NCBI GenBank assembly: GCA_017532885.1
Contig: JAFXIS010000054.1
Location: 62,001 to 126,000 of the forward strand
From: Alistipes sp.
GTDB taxonomy: Bacteria; Bacteroidota; Bacteroidia; Bacteroidales; Rikenellaceae
DNA: 64,000 bases
Direction of reading: 5' to 3'
Positions 50,858-60,130 of the stretch are shown one piece after another. Made by a program: the position numbers and the translations under genes. Every line of letters begins with the position of its first letter. Within the stretch, counting starts at the first letter, position 1. The notes under the pieces are model-generated. The model was not told the origin of the DNA. It did no database searches and saw only the letters and a program-made list of their open reading frames with translations.

Positions 50858-52387
50858 ATGAGAGCATTAATTAGCGTCAGCGACAAGAACGGCGTTGTGG
50901 AGTTTGCACAGGCATTGCGTTCTTTGGGCTGGGAGATTATCGCCACAGGCGGCACAATGAACCTTTTGCGCGAAAAGGGCGTGGAGGTTATCAACATCAG
51001 CGATGTTACGGGCTTCCCCGAGATTTGCGACGGACGAGTTAAGACATTGCACCCCAAAGTACATGGTGGTCTGTTGGCGCGTCGCGATGACGAAAGCCAC
51101 CTCAAAGCATTGAAGGATAACGAGATTGAGTTTATCGACATGGTATGCGTAAACCTCTATCCGTTCCGTCAGACTATCGCCAAGCCTGATGTAAAGATGG
51201 AAGATGCTATCGAAAATATCGACATTGGCGGCCCTTCAATGTTGCGTTCAGCTGCGAAGAACTACAAAGATGTAACCGTGGTATGTAACCCCGAGAACTA
51301 CGCAAAGATTATCGAGGAGATTAAGGCAAATGGTAACACTACACTTGAGACTCGTTTGCAGCTCTCGGCCGAGGCTTACACCCACACAGCGCAGTACGAT
51401 GCGATGATTGCAACCTATATGCGTAAGGCGGCAGGCTTGAACGAGAAATTGTTCTTGGAGTTCGACCTTAAGCAGGGCTTGCGTTATGGCGAGAATCCTC
51501 ACCAGCAGGCTAAGTTCTACTCATCGATTGAGGCGGGTAGCTACTCTTTGGCTAACGCCAAGCAGTTGGGTGGCAAGGAGCTTTCATACAACAATATTCA
51601 GGATGCCAATGCCGCACTTTGCATCGTTCGCGAGTTCGACGAGCCTTTCTGTGTAGGCTTGAAGCACATGAACCCCTGCGGTGCTGCAATCGGCAAGGAT
51701 GTGGTAGATGCGTGGACAAAGGCTTATGAGGCTGATAAGGTTAGCATTTTCGGCGGTATTGTAGCCGTAAACCGCGAGGTAACAAAGGAGGCTGCTGAGC
51801 TTATGAAGCCCATTTTCTTGGAGATTATCATGGCTCCATCGTTCTCTGCGGAGGCTTTGGAGGTACTCTCTTCGAAGAAGAACTTGCGTCTCTTGCAGGT
51901 TGATATGTCGAAGGATGAGCGCGTTGTAAACCAGTATGTCAGCGTAAATGGCGGTTTGCTCGTTCAGGATTTGGACAAGACAACAGCTACCGTTACAGCC
52001 GACATGTGCGTAACCGAGGTTAAGCCCTCGGAGGAGCAGCTCACCGACCTTAACTTCGGCTGGAGAGTGGTTAAGCATGTGAAGTCTAACGCTATTGTAG
52101 TGGTTAAGAATGGCCACACCGTTGGTGTCGGTGCAGGTCAGATGAACCGCGTAGGTTCGGCAGAGATTGCCTTAAAACAGGCTCATGCGGCCGGCTTCAC
52201 CGAGGATTTGGTATTGGCATCAGACGGATTCTTCCCCTTCGACGACACCGTAACTATGGCTGCCGAGTATGGCGTGAAGGCTATCGTTCAGCCGGGTGGC
52301 TCGGTTCGTGACGAGGATTCAGTAAAGAAGGCTAACGAGTGCGGTATTACTATGGTTATGACGGGTATGCGTCACTTTAAGCACTAA
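50858..52387 (+). CDS. purH: Bifunctional AICAR transformylase / IMP cyclohydrolase
   Basis: A 509-residue two-domain enzyme. The N-terminal cyclohydrolase has the ALISVSDKNGVVEFA start, ATGGTMNLL and GRVKTLHPKVHGG. The transformylase half includes RYGENPHQQAKFY and KHMNPCGAAIGKD, with DGFFPFDDTV near the end. It carries out the last two steps to IMP, using 10-formyl-THF made by FolD, encoded two genes downstream. Confidence 0.96.
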   Translation: MRALISVSDKNGVVEFAQALRSLGWEIIATGGTMNLLREKGVEVINISDVTGFPEICDGRVKTLHPKVHGGLLARRDDESHLKALKDNEIEFIDMVCVNLYPFRQTIAKPDVKMEDAIENIDIGGPSMLRSAAKNYKDVTVVCNPENYAKIIEEIKANGNTTLETRLQLSAEAYTHTAQYDAMIATYMRKAAGLNEKLFLEFDLKQGLRYGENPHQQAKFYSSIEAGSYSLANAKQLGGKELSYNNIQDANAALCIVREFDEPFCVGLKHMNPCGAAIGKDVVDAWTKAYEADKVSIFGGIVAVNREVTKEAAELMKPIFLEIIMAPSFSAEALEVLSSKKNLRLLQVDMSKDERVVNQYVSVNGGLLVQDLDKTTATVTADMCVTEVKPSEEQLTDLNFGWRVVKHVKSNAIVVVKNGHTVGVGAGQMNRVGSAEIALKQAHAAGFTEDLVLASDGFFPFDDTVTMAAEYGVKAIVQPGGSVRDEDSVKKANECGITMVMTGMRHFKH

Positions 52388-52397
52388 TCGACAGAGT

Positions 52398-53642
52398 ATG
52401 AAGGCACTTGTAGTAGGTTCGGGTGGTCGTTGCCACGCCATTGTTGAGGCGTTGAGCCGTTCACCCCAAGTAGAGAAGATTTATTGCGCACCGGGCAATG
52501 CGGGTATTGCTGCATTGGCCGAGTGCATCGCTATAAAGGAGACCGAGGTCGAGGCACTGCGTGACTTTGCCATGGCGGAGGGCATAGAGCTCACCGTGGC
52601 AGGTCCTGAGGTTGCATTGGCGGCAGGTATCGCAGATTGTTTCCGCGAGGCAGGCTTGCGCCTGTTTGGCCCTACGAAGGCAGCAGCGCAGATTGAGAGC
52701 AGCAAGGAGTTTGCCAAGGAGTTGATGCAGAAGTATGAGATTCCGACAGCGGCATTCCGCACCTTCGAGGATTTCGACGAGGCTATGGCTTATGTAAAGG
52801 CGGGCTCATTGCCCACCGTTCTGAAATACGACGGCTTGGCGGCAGGTAAGGGCGTAGTCATCGCAGAGAGCATGGAGGAGGCCGAGGAGGCTTTGCGCGA
52901 CATGCTTTTGGATTCAAAGTTCGGTAAGGGTAAGGTTGTGATTGAGGAGTATTTGGAGGGTCCCGAGTTCTCGCTGATGTGCTTCGTTAGCGGCACGGAG
53001 GTCTATCCTATGCCCGTTGCACAAGACCACAAGCGCGCTTACGACGGCGATAAGGGCCCCAATACGGGAGGTATGGGTGCTTACACCGAGCTTCCATTCA
53101 TCACCGACGAAGACTTGGCATATGCCATGGAGAAGATTATGCGCCCCACAGCCGCAGCACTCGTAAAGGAGGGTTGCCCGTTCTGCGGTGTGCTGTATGG
53201 CGGACTGATGAAGACCCGTAGCGGCATTAAGGTTATTGAGTTCAATGCTCGATTTGGTGACCCCGAAACAGAGGTTGTACTGCCCCGCATAAAGAGCGAT
53301 ATATATCAGGTATTCTGCGATATAGCCGATGGCAAAGAGCCCACAATCGAGTGGCACGACTTCGCTACGCTGGGCATCGTATTGGCGTCGAAGAGTTACC
53401 CCGGCTCATACGACAAGGGATTCGAGATTAAGGGTATCGACAAGGTTGATGGCTCGGTGTATCATATGGGTACAACGCTCCGAGATGGTAAGTATCTCAC
53501 TTCGGGAGGTCGTGTGATGATTGTCGTTTGCCAGGCCCCCACCTTGCGTGAGGCGCAGCAGAAGGCGGCAGCAGAGGTCGAGAAGATTGAGTGTGAAAAC
53601 CTCTTCCACCGCACCGACATCGGCGACAAGGCGTTCTTATAA
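52398..53642 (+). CDS. purD: Phosphoribosylamine-glycine ligase
   Basis: A 414-residue ATP-grasp ligase. Its start MKALVVGSGGRCHAIVEAL differs from the usual GSGGREHA by a Cys for Glu; further on are GLAAGKGVVIA, MPVAQDHKRAYDGDKGPNTGGMGAY, and EFNARFGDPETE with metal-binding residues. It couples glycine to phosphoribosylamine. It follows purH by 10 nt and is separated from folD by a 125-nt gap with purine-rich 7-mers. Confidence 0.95.
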   Translation: MKALVVGSGGRCHAIVEALSRSPQVEKIYCAPGNAGIAALAECIAIKETEVEALRDFAMAEGIELTVAGPEVALAAGIADCFREAGLRLFGPTKAAAQIESSKEFAKELMQKYEIPTAAFRTFEDFDEAMAYVKAGSLPTVLKYDGLAAGKGVVIAESMEEAEEALRDMLLDSKFGKGKVVIEEYLEGPEFSLMCFVSGTEVYPMPVAQDHKRAYDGDKGPNTGGMGAYTELPFITDEDLAYAMEKIMRPTAAALVKEGCPFCGVLYGGLMKTRSGIKVIEFNARFGDPETEVVLPRIKSDIYQVFCDIADGKEPTIEWHDFATLGIVLASKSYPGSYDKGFEIKGIDKVDGSVYHMGTTLRDGKYLTSGGRVMIVVCQAPTLREAQQKAAAEVEKIECENLFHRTDIGDKAFL

Positions 53643-53742
53643 GAGCGAAGTTCAAAGAGCAAAATTGAGAGTAAGCGAGAGCAGAGGGAACTTGTTCACT
53701 ATGCCGAGCGGGAGCAATTAAAAACCTGCGTAGCAGGGTTAA

Positions 53743-53763
53743 AGATGAAAGATAAAAGATAAA
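53743..53763. repeat. Three 7-bp units before folD
   Basis: AGATGAA, AGATAAA, AGATAAA end 4 nt before the folD ATG. Same unit family as 8183-8210 and 56791-56850. Confidence 0.6.
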
Positions 53764-53767
53764 AATT

Positions 53768-54625
53768 ATGGCAACAATTATAAATGGTAAAGAGTTGGCG
53801 CTATCGCTCAAGCAGGAGATGGCGGCCGATGTAGCGACATTCGAGGCGAAGTATGGTCGCGTACCTCATTTGGTGGTAATCCTTGTGGGTGAGGACCCGG
53901 GTAGCGTTTCGTATGTTACAGGTAAGGCGAAGGCATCTCAGGAGGTGGGCCTCAAGAACACCACAATCCGCAAGCCTGACACAATTTCGGAGGCGGAGTT
54001 ACTCGCAATTATCGACGAGCTGAACAACGACGACACGGTTGATGGTATCTTGGTGCAGCTACCTCTGCCCAAGCATATCGACACCGACAAGGTCATTGCA
54101 GCAATTAATGTAGAGAAGGATGTGGATGGTTTCCACCCTATGAATGTAGCAAATCTATGGCTCAAGCAGCCCTGCACTCTCCCATGCACCCCAAAGGGCA
54201 TTATCAAGCTCCTGAAGCGTGCAAATGTGGAAATTGCGGGCAAGGAGGTAGTGGTTGTAGGCCGCTCGAATATCGTGGGTCTGCCCGTATCGAAGCTCCT
54301 ATTGAACGAGAATGCTACGGTTACAATCGCACACTCTCGCACCAAGGATTTGGCAGAGGTTACACGCCGTGCCGATATTCTGGTTGTGGCTATCGGTCGC
54401 GCGAAGTTCGTAACTGCCGACATGGTTAAGCCGGGCGCAGTGGTTATCGATGTGGGTGTAAACCGTGACCCAGAAACCAAGAAGTTGTGTGGCGATGTGG
54501 ATTTCGCCACTATTGAGCCTAAAGTTTCGGCTATCACCCCCGTACCGGGTGGCGTAGGTCCTATGACAATCACTTGTCTTATGGAGAACACCATCGAGTG
54601 CTTCCTGCGCAAAATGGCAAAGTAG
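53768..54625 (+). CDS. folD: Methylenetetrahydrofolate dehydrogenase/cyclohydrolase
   Basis: A 285-residue bifunctional enzyme. Conserved parts are VGEDPGSVSYVTGKAKAS with the catalytic Tyr and Lys (about 41-58), DGILVQLPLPKH, VDGFHPMN, and the NADP loop VVGRSNIVGLPVSKLL; PVPGGVGPMT is near the C-terminus. It interconverts methylene-THF and 10-formyl-THF, the one-carbon donor for PurN and PurH, which explains its place at the end of the purine operon. Confidence 0.96.
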   Translation: MATIINGKELALSLKQEMAADVATFEAKYGRVPHLVVILVGEDPGSVSYVTGKAKASQEVGLKNTTIRKPDTISEAELLAIIDELNNDDTVDGILVQLPLPKHIDTDKVIAAINVEKDVDGFHPMNVANLWLKQPCTLPCTPKGIIKLLKRANVEIAGKEVVVVGRSNIVGLPVSKLLLNENATVTIAHSRTKDLAEVTRRADILVVAIGRAKFVTADMVKPGAVVIDVGVNRDPETKKLCGDVDFATIEPKVSAITPVPGGVGPMTITCLMENTIECFLRKMAK

Positions 54626-54660
54626 GGTAGAAGTGTCCGATATTGCGCTGCCACAAAAAG

Positions 54661-54695
54661 AAAGAGCAAAGACCTGAAAATCTTTGCTCTTTTAT
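54661..54695. terminator. Terminator after folD
   Basis: AAAGAGCAAAGA (54661-54672) pairs perfectly with TCTTTGCTCTTT (54681-54692), 8-nt loop. It reaches the stop of the convergent LytTR gene, so it can serve both. Same GAGCAAAG core as at 8175 and 59052. Confidence 0.85.
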
Positions 54696-54697
54696 CT

Positions 54698-55636
54698 TTA
54701 CTCTTTCACCTCTTCGGGAGCGATTACGGGATTTTTCTCCTCAGCAGATGCCGCAATGGCGGGGTGATTATTATATTTATCTATCTTCTCGATAAGATTC
54801 TTGAAATAGCTGCGCGACACGGGTATTGGCTCAATATTAGTATCGTTCAACACCACAAACCGGCCTTGAGCGCTCTTCTTGATATGGTTTATCTGCATGA
54901 CATTCACCATATAAGAGCGATGACAACGCACCATAGAGGTTTCGGTGAGGTTCTCCTCTAAAGTCTTGGTACGGCAACGCAACATATAAGAGTGCATCTT
55001 ATCCTGATAGCGGTAATGCACCTTGATATAGTTATCCTGCGACTCCATGTAGTAGAGCGAATCGGAGTGGATAGTGAGCTTCAGCACGCCATTATAATCA
55101 TAAAGATTAATCAGCGAAGGGTATGCCACCGAGTTCTCCTCCGAGAGCGACATCTTATATTGCAGCATCTCGAGTTCCTCGGTTTTAGTCTTATACGCCG
55201 CAAAGAGCGTAAGTATTATATAAGGTATGGCGATTATAAGCGTAACGCATCCAAATGCCCTAAAGAGAATATACCCGACAGACTCATTCACGGGCGACAC
55301 AAAGACAAATGTGAAGTGAGTATAGAAAATCGAGATTATGATAACCTCCACGATAATCCACAATATATAGCGCGGATAGGTGAATCGAATCCTGTTTTGC
55401 AGAGCAAACATGCAGATTTTACTGATTAGGAGTATTGCAAGCGCTACGACATAGAACGATACTGTCATGCCGAAATGCTGCATATCGGTAACGCTAAACC
55501 ACGATGTCATCGAGAATGGAGAATATACAATCATGAACAAGATGGAGAAGGTCAGTATAAAAAATACCGAGCCCACAAGATAGCGTTTATCTAATAGAAA
55601 CTTGGGAATATCCCAGTTTTTATATATTTTTGTCAT
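54698..55636 (-). CDS. Membrane-anchored LytTR transcription regulator
   Basis: The ATG at 55636 (MTKIYKNWDIPKFLL) is preferred because a -7-like element (CATCTTTG, 55668-55661) lies just upstream; a longer frame opens at 55690. The 312-residue protein has four hydrophobic segments in its first 160 residues and a C-terminal LytTR DNA-binding domain (SLYYMESQDNYIKVHY, MVRCHRSYMVNVMQI, IPVSRSYF). There is no receiver domain. Such one-component membrane LytTR regulators are common in Bacteroidetes; signal and targets are unknown. Its stop lies in the shared terminator with folD. Confidence 0.8.
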   Translation of the reverse strand: MTKIYKNWDIPKFLLDKRYLVGSVFFILTFSILFMIVYSPFSMTSWFSVTDMQHFGMTVSFYVVALAILLISKICMFALQNRIRFTYPRYILWIIVEVIIISIFYTHFTFVFVSPVNESVGYILFRAFGCVTLIIAIPYIILTLFAAYKTKTEELEMLQYKMSLSEENSVAYPSLINLYDYNGVLKLTIHSDSLYYMESQDNYIKVHYRYQDKMHSYMLRCRTKTLEENLTETSMVRCHRSYMVNVMQINHIKKSAQGRFVVLNDTNIEPIPVSRSYFKNLIEKIDKYNNHPAIAASAEEKNPVIAPEEVKE

Positions 55637-55772
55637 AGTATATTCGGTTAATATCCGATGCAAAGATGCGAATTTTAGTTTGAAATACATAATTTTTACC
55701 GCCTAAAATAGCTATTTCGTCACAAAAACGCGTTTTTAACCGCATGTAAGGGGTATTTCATTCGGGGTTACT

Positions 55773-55780
55773 TATTTTTG
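55773..55780 (+). promoter_or_regulatory. -7 element of the fabH-fabF-fabG region
   Basis: TATTTTTG, 56 nt before the fabH ATG. No convincing -33 at 19-20 nt. Confidence 0.4.
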
Positions 55781-55836
55781 CATCCGGCGATTTTTTAAAG
55801 TCGTTTTTATGTATTAACTCGAAGTATTTTTTATAA

Positions 55837-56784
55837 ATGAGAATTATTGGTACAGGCAGGGTGCATCCTGCAAAAGTTGTTACGAACCAGATGCTCGAAG
55901 AGTTCCTTGACACAAGCGACGAGTGGATTAAGGAGCGTACGGGAATTGCCTCTCGACGCCTTATCTCGGACGAGCGATTGGAGGATATGGCTGCCGAGGC
56001 GGCACAACAAGCTATTGCAGAAGCAGGATTAACGGCCAAAGATATTGACTTCATAATTTGCTCGAATGTTGTAAATGAGTATATCACTCCGGCATTGAGT
56101 TGCATCGTGCAGGGTAAGATTGGCGCGAAGTGTGCTTGTGTGGATGTAAATGCGGCATGTTCGGGATTTATCTACGCGCTCGATATGGCCGACGACAGAC
56201 TAAAGAGCGGCAAGGCAAAGAATATCTTGGTTGTGGCTGCCGAGGAGCCCACACGCATGGTCGATTGGAGCGACCGCGCATTGTGCGTATTATTTGGCGA
56301 CGGAGCAGGTGCTGTGGTTGTAACGCAGGGCGAGGAACTCTTCTCGTCGCGCTTGACTACGGCGTGTAAGATTGATTGCCTGCACTACATGCGCAAGTTG
56401 GAGCCTACACCCTATATTACCAAAGAGGAGGTGTCGGGTCCCATGTATATGAATGGCCGCGAGGTGTTTAAGACGGCAGTGCTTTCGTCGGCGCGCGACA
56501 TCAGTGTATTGCTCAAGGAGAATGGTCTGCAACCAAGCGATATAAAGTATTACATTCTCCATCAGGCTAACATGCGCATTGTGGAGGCTATCGCAGGCTA
56601 CCTGAAGTTGGATATGGCTCACTTTCCGCACAATGTGGAGCGTTGCGGTAATACATCTTCGGCAAGTATAGCTCTGCTTCTGGATGAATTGGTACGCGAG
56701 GGCAAGCTCGAGCGAGGCGATAAGATTGTGATGAGTGCCTTTGGTGCAGGATTTACCACCGGAGCATGCGTTATGGAGTGGTAA
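55837..56784 (+). CDS. fabH: 3-oxoacyl-ACP synthase III (FabH-like)
   Basis: A 315-residue KASIII-fold enzyme with the full catalytic triad: Cys108 in NAACSGF, His242 in LHQANMRI, and Asn272 in GNTSS. The start MRIIGTGRVHPAKVVTN and SDEWIKERTGI are typical. FabH condenses an acyl-CoA primer with malonyl-ACP to start fatty-acid synthesis. It may be a second FabH paralogue used for branched-chain primers; that is inference. It is followed by a heptamer array and fabF. Confidence 0.9.
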   Translation: MRIIGTGRVHPAKVVTNQMLEEFLDTSDEWIKERTGIASRRLISDERLEDMAAEAAQQAIAEAGLTAKDIDFIICSNVVNEYITPALSCIVQGKIGAKCACVDVNAACSGFIYALDMADDRLKSGKAKNILVVAAEEPTRMVDWSDRALCVLFGDGAGAVVVTQGEELFSSRLTTACKIDCLHYMRKLEPTPYITKEEVSGPMYMNGREVFKTAVLSSARDISVLLKENGLQPSDIKYYILHQANMRIVEAIAGYLKLDMAHFPHNVERCGNTSSASIALLLDELVREGKLERGDKIVMSAFGAGFTTGACVMEW

Positions 56785-56790
56785 GGCGAG

Positions 56791-56850
56791 AGATTAAAGA
56801 TTAAAGATTAAAGATAAAAGAGGAAAGATAAAAGAGGAAAGATAAAAGAG
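56791..56850. repeat. Tandem 7-bp purine-rich array between fabH and fabF
   Basis: Eight and a half exact 7-bp units: AGATTAA three times, then AGATAAA and AGAGGAA alternating, all in phase. The following 130 nt to fabF hold no gene; TTCTCACGC..GCGTGAGA-like inverted bits occur there (GAGTGACG/CGTCACTC-like around 56880-56915). Confidence 0.85.
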
Positions 56851-56978
56851 ATTCTCACGCACAACAAGTTGTGCTCAGAATGACGAATTGCCTACCACTT
56901 TTCGTCACTCTGAGGGAGCTTTAGCGACCGTGAGAGTCTAAATAAAAGCAAACAAGAAACGAAAAACATACTATAAAC

Positions 56979-58232
56979 ATGGAACAGCGTGTAGTTATTA
57001 CGGGAGTTGGAGTTATCTCGCCCGTGGGAAACAATATCACCGATTTTTGGCAGTCGCTTACCGAGGGTAAGTGCGGCATCGACCATATTAAGGGTTTTGA
57101 GGAGTATGAGCTCCCAATTAGCGTTGCCGGGCAGGTCAAGGATTTTAACCCCGAGGAGCAGGGTTTAGAGCGTAACGATGTGCGTCGCAACGACCCCTAT
57201 TGCCAATATGCTTTGGCAGCTGCCATTCAGGCAATGAACGATAGCGGCCTTAAGTCGGGCGAAAATATCTCGGCAGAGCGCTTGGGAGTATATATCGGCT
57301 CGGGCATAGGTGGCTTGCAAACCTTCGTTTCGGAGACCGAAAAGCTGCTGAATGAGGGTGTACACCGCATTTCGCCACTCTTTGTGCCGATGATGATTTC
57401 CAATATCGCAGCCGGAAATGTAGCCATAAAATTTGGCGCACAGGGCGTATGCTTGCCCGTAGTTACGGCTTGCGCTACGGGAACACATGCCGCAGGCGAG
57501 GCTTATCGTGCCATTAAGCATGGCTATGCCGATGCCGTGATTACGGGAGGTGCCGAGGCTTCGGTGCATCCTTTGGCTATCGGAGGCTTCGCAAACAGCA
57601 AGGCTCTATCGCGCGCGACCGACCCCTTGAAGGCGTCGATTCCATTCAACGCGAAGCGCAATGGTTTTGTAATAGCCGAGGGCGCGGGAGTATTGATTTT
57701 CGAGTCGTTGGAGAATGCTCAAAAGCGTGGCGCACACATCTATGCCGAGGTTGTGGGTTATGGCAATAGCTGTGATGCTCACCATGTTACGGCTCCAAGT
57801 CCCGACGGAGTACCCGCATCACGCGCAATCAAGCAGTCGCTCGATGAGGCAAAGTTTGATGCCCAGAGCGATGTGCTTTACATCAATGCACACGGCACAT
57901 CTACGCCGCTGAACGACAAGTCGGAGACCGCAGCCATTAAGCTCGCTATGGGCGAGGAGGCAGCCCGCAAGGCGATGATTAGCTCTACGAAATCAATGAC
58001 GGGTCATATGTTGGGTGCTACGGGTGCTGTGGAGCTGATAGCAGCCACTTTGGCACTGAAGAATGGGGTAGTACCTCCCACAATCGGACTTGACGAACCC
58101 GATGCGGAGTGCGACTTGGACTACACACCCAATGTGGCACGCAAAGCAGAGCTTACAATAGCCATATCGAACTCTTTGGGCTTTGGAGGTCACAACGCCT
58201 GCGTAGCACTCCGAAAGTGGAACGAGGAGTAA
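56979..58232 (+). CDS. fabF: 3-oxoacyl-ACP synthase II
   Basis: A 417-residue KASII. The nucleophile Cys165 lies in TACATGTHAAGEA, the two histidines in NAHGTSTPLND and GHMLGATGAVEL, and the C-terminal NSLGFGGHNA loop is present. It elongates acyl-ACP with malonyl-ACP. The usual partner acpP gene, often next to fabF, is not in this cluster. Confidence 0.96.
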   Translation: MEQRVVITGVGVISPVGNNITDFWQSLTEGKCGIDHIKGFEEYELPISVAGQVKDFNPEEQGLERNDVRRNDPYCQYALAAAIQAMNDSGLKSGENISAERLGVYIGSGIGGLQTFVSETEKLLNEGVHRISPLFVPMMISNIAAGNVAIKFGAQGVCLPVVTACATGTHAAGEAYRAIKHGYADAVITGGAEASVHPLAIGGFANSKALSRATDPLKASIPFNAKRNGFVIAEGAGVLIFESLENAQKRGAHIYAEVVGYGNSCDAHHVTAPSPDGVPASRAIKQSLDEAKFDAQSDVLYINAHGTSTPLNDKSETAAIKLAMGEEAARKAMISSTKSMTGHMLGATGAVELIAATLALKNGVVPPTIGLDEPDAECDLDYTPNVARKAELTIAISNSLGFGGHNACVALRKWNEE

Positions 58233-58280
58233 AGCATAGGTTTAATACAGAACGACTAAAACATTAAAATATAGCGATAT

Positions 58281-59027
58281 ATGAAACTTTTAGAGGGTAA
58301 AGTAGCACTTGTAACAGGTGCTGCACGAGGTATAGGCAAGGCTGTGGCAATGCGTTTTGCCGAGCAGGGTGCCGACATCGCCTTCACCGATTTGGTGATT
58401 AACGAGGCTGCCGAGCAGACCATAAAGGAGCTGGAGGCTTATGGTGTGAAGGTCAAGGCTTACGCATCGAATGCGGCATCGTTCGACGAGGCTCACGAGG
58501 TTGTGAAGCAGGTTGTCGAGGAGTTTGGCAGGGTAGATGTATTGGTAAATAATGCGGGTATCACGAAGGATGGACTTATGATGCGCATGTCGGAGGCGCA
58601 GTGGGATGCCGTAATCAATGTGAATCTGAAGTCGGCATTCAACTTTATACACGCCGTAACCCCCGTTATGGCACGCCAGAGGGGTGGTTCGATTATCAAC
58701 ATGTCGTCGGTTGTGGGCGTATCGGGCAATGCAGGGCAGTGCAACTACTCGGCTTCGAAGGCCGGAATGATAGGCTTGGCGAAGTCCATTGCCAAGGAGA
58801 TGGGTCCTCGTGGCATTCGTGCCAACTGCATCGCTCCGGGCTTTATCATCACCGAGATGACCGCAGCGCTGCCTGAGTCGGTGCGTGAGGCGTGGAATCA
58901 GCTCATACCCTTGCGTCGCGGCGGCACACCCGAGGATGTGGCAAATGTGGCGTTGTTCCTGGCGAGCGACCTCTCGAGCTATGTCAGTGGGCAAGTTATC
59001 CACTGCTGTGGCGCTATGAATTGCTAA
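58281..59027 (+). CDS. fabG: 3-oxoacyl-ACP reductase
   Basis: A 248-residue SDR with the FabG pattern: TGAARGIGKAVA (about 12-23), NNAGITKDGLMMRM near 88-101, MSSVVG with the catalytic Ser, YSASKAGMIG with Tyr and Lys, and NCIAPGFIITEMTAAL. It reduces 3-oxoacyl-ACP with NADPH in each elongation round. It lies 48 nt after fabF and ends at a strong terminator. The C-terminus VIHCCGAMNC replaces the common HVNGGM. Confidence 0.92.
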   Translation: MKLLEGKVALVTGAARGIGKAVAMRFAEQGADIAFTDLVINEAAEQTIKELEAYGVKVKAYASNAASFDEAHEVVKQVVEEFGRVDVLVNNAGITKDGLMMRMSEAQWDAVINVNLKSAFNFIHAVTPVMARQRGGSIINMSSVVGVSGNAGQCNYSASKAGMIGLAKSIAKEMGPRGIRANCIAPGFIITEMTAALPESVREAWNQLIPLRRGGTPEDVANVALFLASDLSSYVSGQVIHCCGAMNC

Positions 59028-59051
59028 TACAGCAACATAAGTTTTAAGGTT

Positions 59052-59085
59052 AAAGGGCAAAGGTTTTCTTTGCTCTTTTTTTTGT
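59052..59085 (+). terminator. Terminator after fabG
   Basis: AAAGGGCAAAG pairs with CTTTGCTCTTT (one G-T), then a run of T. Shares the GCAAAG core with terminators at 8175 and 54661. Confidence 0.85.
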
Positions 59086-59109
59086 AGGTAGACCGTTAAG
59101 CAGAATATA

Positions 59110-59189
59110 TTAGGGAATGTAGGGAATTTAGGGAACTTAGGGAAGCGATAGCGCTAAACTCACTAAACTCCCTAATCTCCCTAAAAAGC
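59110..59189. repeat. Inverted 9-mer array, best copy
   Basis: Four units TTAGGGAAT, GTAGGGAAT, TTAGGGAAC, TTAGGGAAG; centre CGATAGCG; four inverse units CTAAACTCA, CTAAACTCC, CTAATCTCC, CTAAAAAGC. Strict 9-bp period on both arms. Confidence 0.75.
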
Positions 59190-59202
59190 AAGTTTGCGAC
59201 AC

Positions 59203-59222
59203 TTGCTACAAGGGTGTAGCAG
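59203..59222. repeat. Hairpin TTGCTACA-AGGG-TGTAGCAG
   Basis: An 8-bp stem (one G-T) around AGGG, followed by one more GTAGCAG. The ACAAGGGTGT core recurs in the purT terminator at 63094-63145. Confidence 0.55.
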
Positions 59223-59405
59223 ATGTAGCAGATTGCAACGGACAAGCCCTAAAAGAGCAGAGCTAACAACGAAAGCTGAAATTTAGTTATCGCGAGTAAC
59301 TTTGGCAGGCAATATTGTAATTGTTTTTCTCAAAAAAAATACTTAAATTAGCGCAATAAATTGCCGGAATGAAACCGAAGTGACAAATTACTAAACTATA
59401 TATCT
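59223..59405 (+). other. Leader region of pyrF
   Basis: No gene. A -7-like TAACTTTG lies at 59297-59304 without a good -33; if used, it gives a leader of about 95 nt before pyrF. I saw no clear attenuator hairpin. Confidence 0.35.
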
Positions 59406-60110
59406 ATGAATCAGAGAGATGTAATCATTGCATGTGATTTCAGCAGCATGGATGCTACCCTTGCATTTTTGGACAAATTTACAGATTGTAAACCTTTCGT
59501 TAAAATCGGCATGGAGTTATATTATGCCGCAGGCCCTGCTATCGTGTGGGAATTGAAGGCGCGAGGTCATAAAATATTCCTTGACTTGAAGTTGCACGAC
59601 ATCCCCAACACCGTAAAGAAGGCGATGAAGGTATTATCGGCTCTCAATGTCGATATGTGTAATCTCCACGCGGCAGGTACTATCGAGATGATGAAGGCTG
59701 CACTTGAGGGTCTTACTCGCCCCGATGGTTCACGACCCATTTTGTTGGCTGTAACGCAACTCACATCAACAAGCGAGGAGCGTATGCAGCGCGATTTGCT
59801 TATCAACGCCTCGATTAACGATACGATTGTTCACTATGCAAAAAATGCCAAAGAGGCAGGTCTTGACGGCGTAGTATGCTCTCCGTTGGAGGCAGGCATG
59901 GTTAAGGAGGCTTGCGGTGAGGAGTTTGTAACCGTAACGCCGGGTGTACGCTTTGCCGATGGCGTTGTGGGTGACCAGGTGCGAGTTACAACCCCTGAGC
60001 GTGCTCGCGAGATTGGTACCGACTACATCGTCGTGGGTCGCCCGATTACCGAGGCTGAGGACCCCGTAGCTGCATATAAGCGTTGCGTAGCAGAGTTTGT
60101 GGGAGAGTAA
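59406..60110 (+). CDS. pyrF: Orotidine 5'-phosphate decarboxylase
   Basis: A 234-residue TIM-barrel enzyme. [19 protein letters not shown] opens the protein; the active-site Lys-Asp-Lys array is in [13 protein letters not shown] (about 57-69); TPGVRFADG and [11 protein letters not shown] bind phosphate near the end. It makes UMP. Length matches the short E. coli/Bacillus-type family. First gene of pyrF-pyrE-pyrB-purT. Confidence 0.94.
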   Translation: MNQRDVIIACDFSSMDATLAFLDKFTDCKPFVKIGMELYYAAGPAIVWELKARGHKIFLDLKLHDIPNTVKKAMKVLSALNVDMCNLHAAGTIEMMKAALEGLTRPDGSRPILLAVTQLTSTSEERMQRDLLINASINDTIVHYAKNAKEAGLDGVVCSPLEAGMVKEACGEEFVTVTPGVRFADGVVGDQVRVTTPERAREIGTDYIVVGRPITEAEDPVAAYKRCVAEFVGE

Positions 60111-60130
60111 ATTAGAAAAATTATACGATT

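Noticed and set aside
56791..56850. CRISPR array
   Set aside because: Units are 7 bp and directly tandem with no spacers; no cas genes are present.
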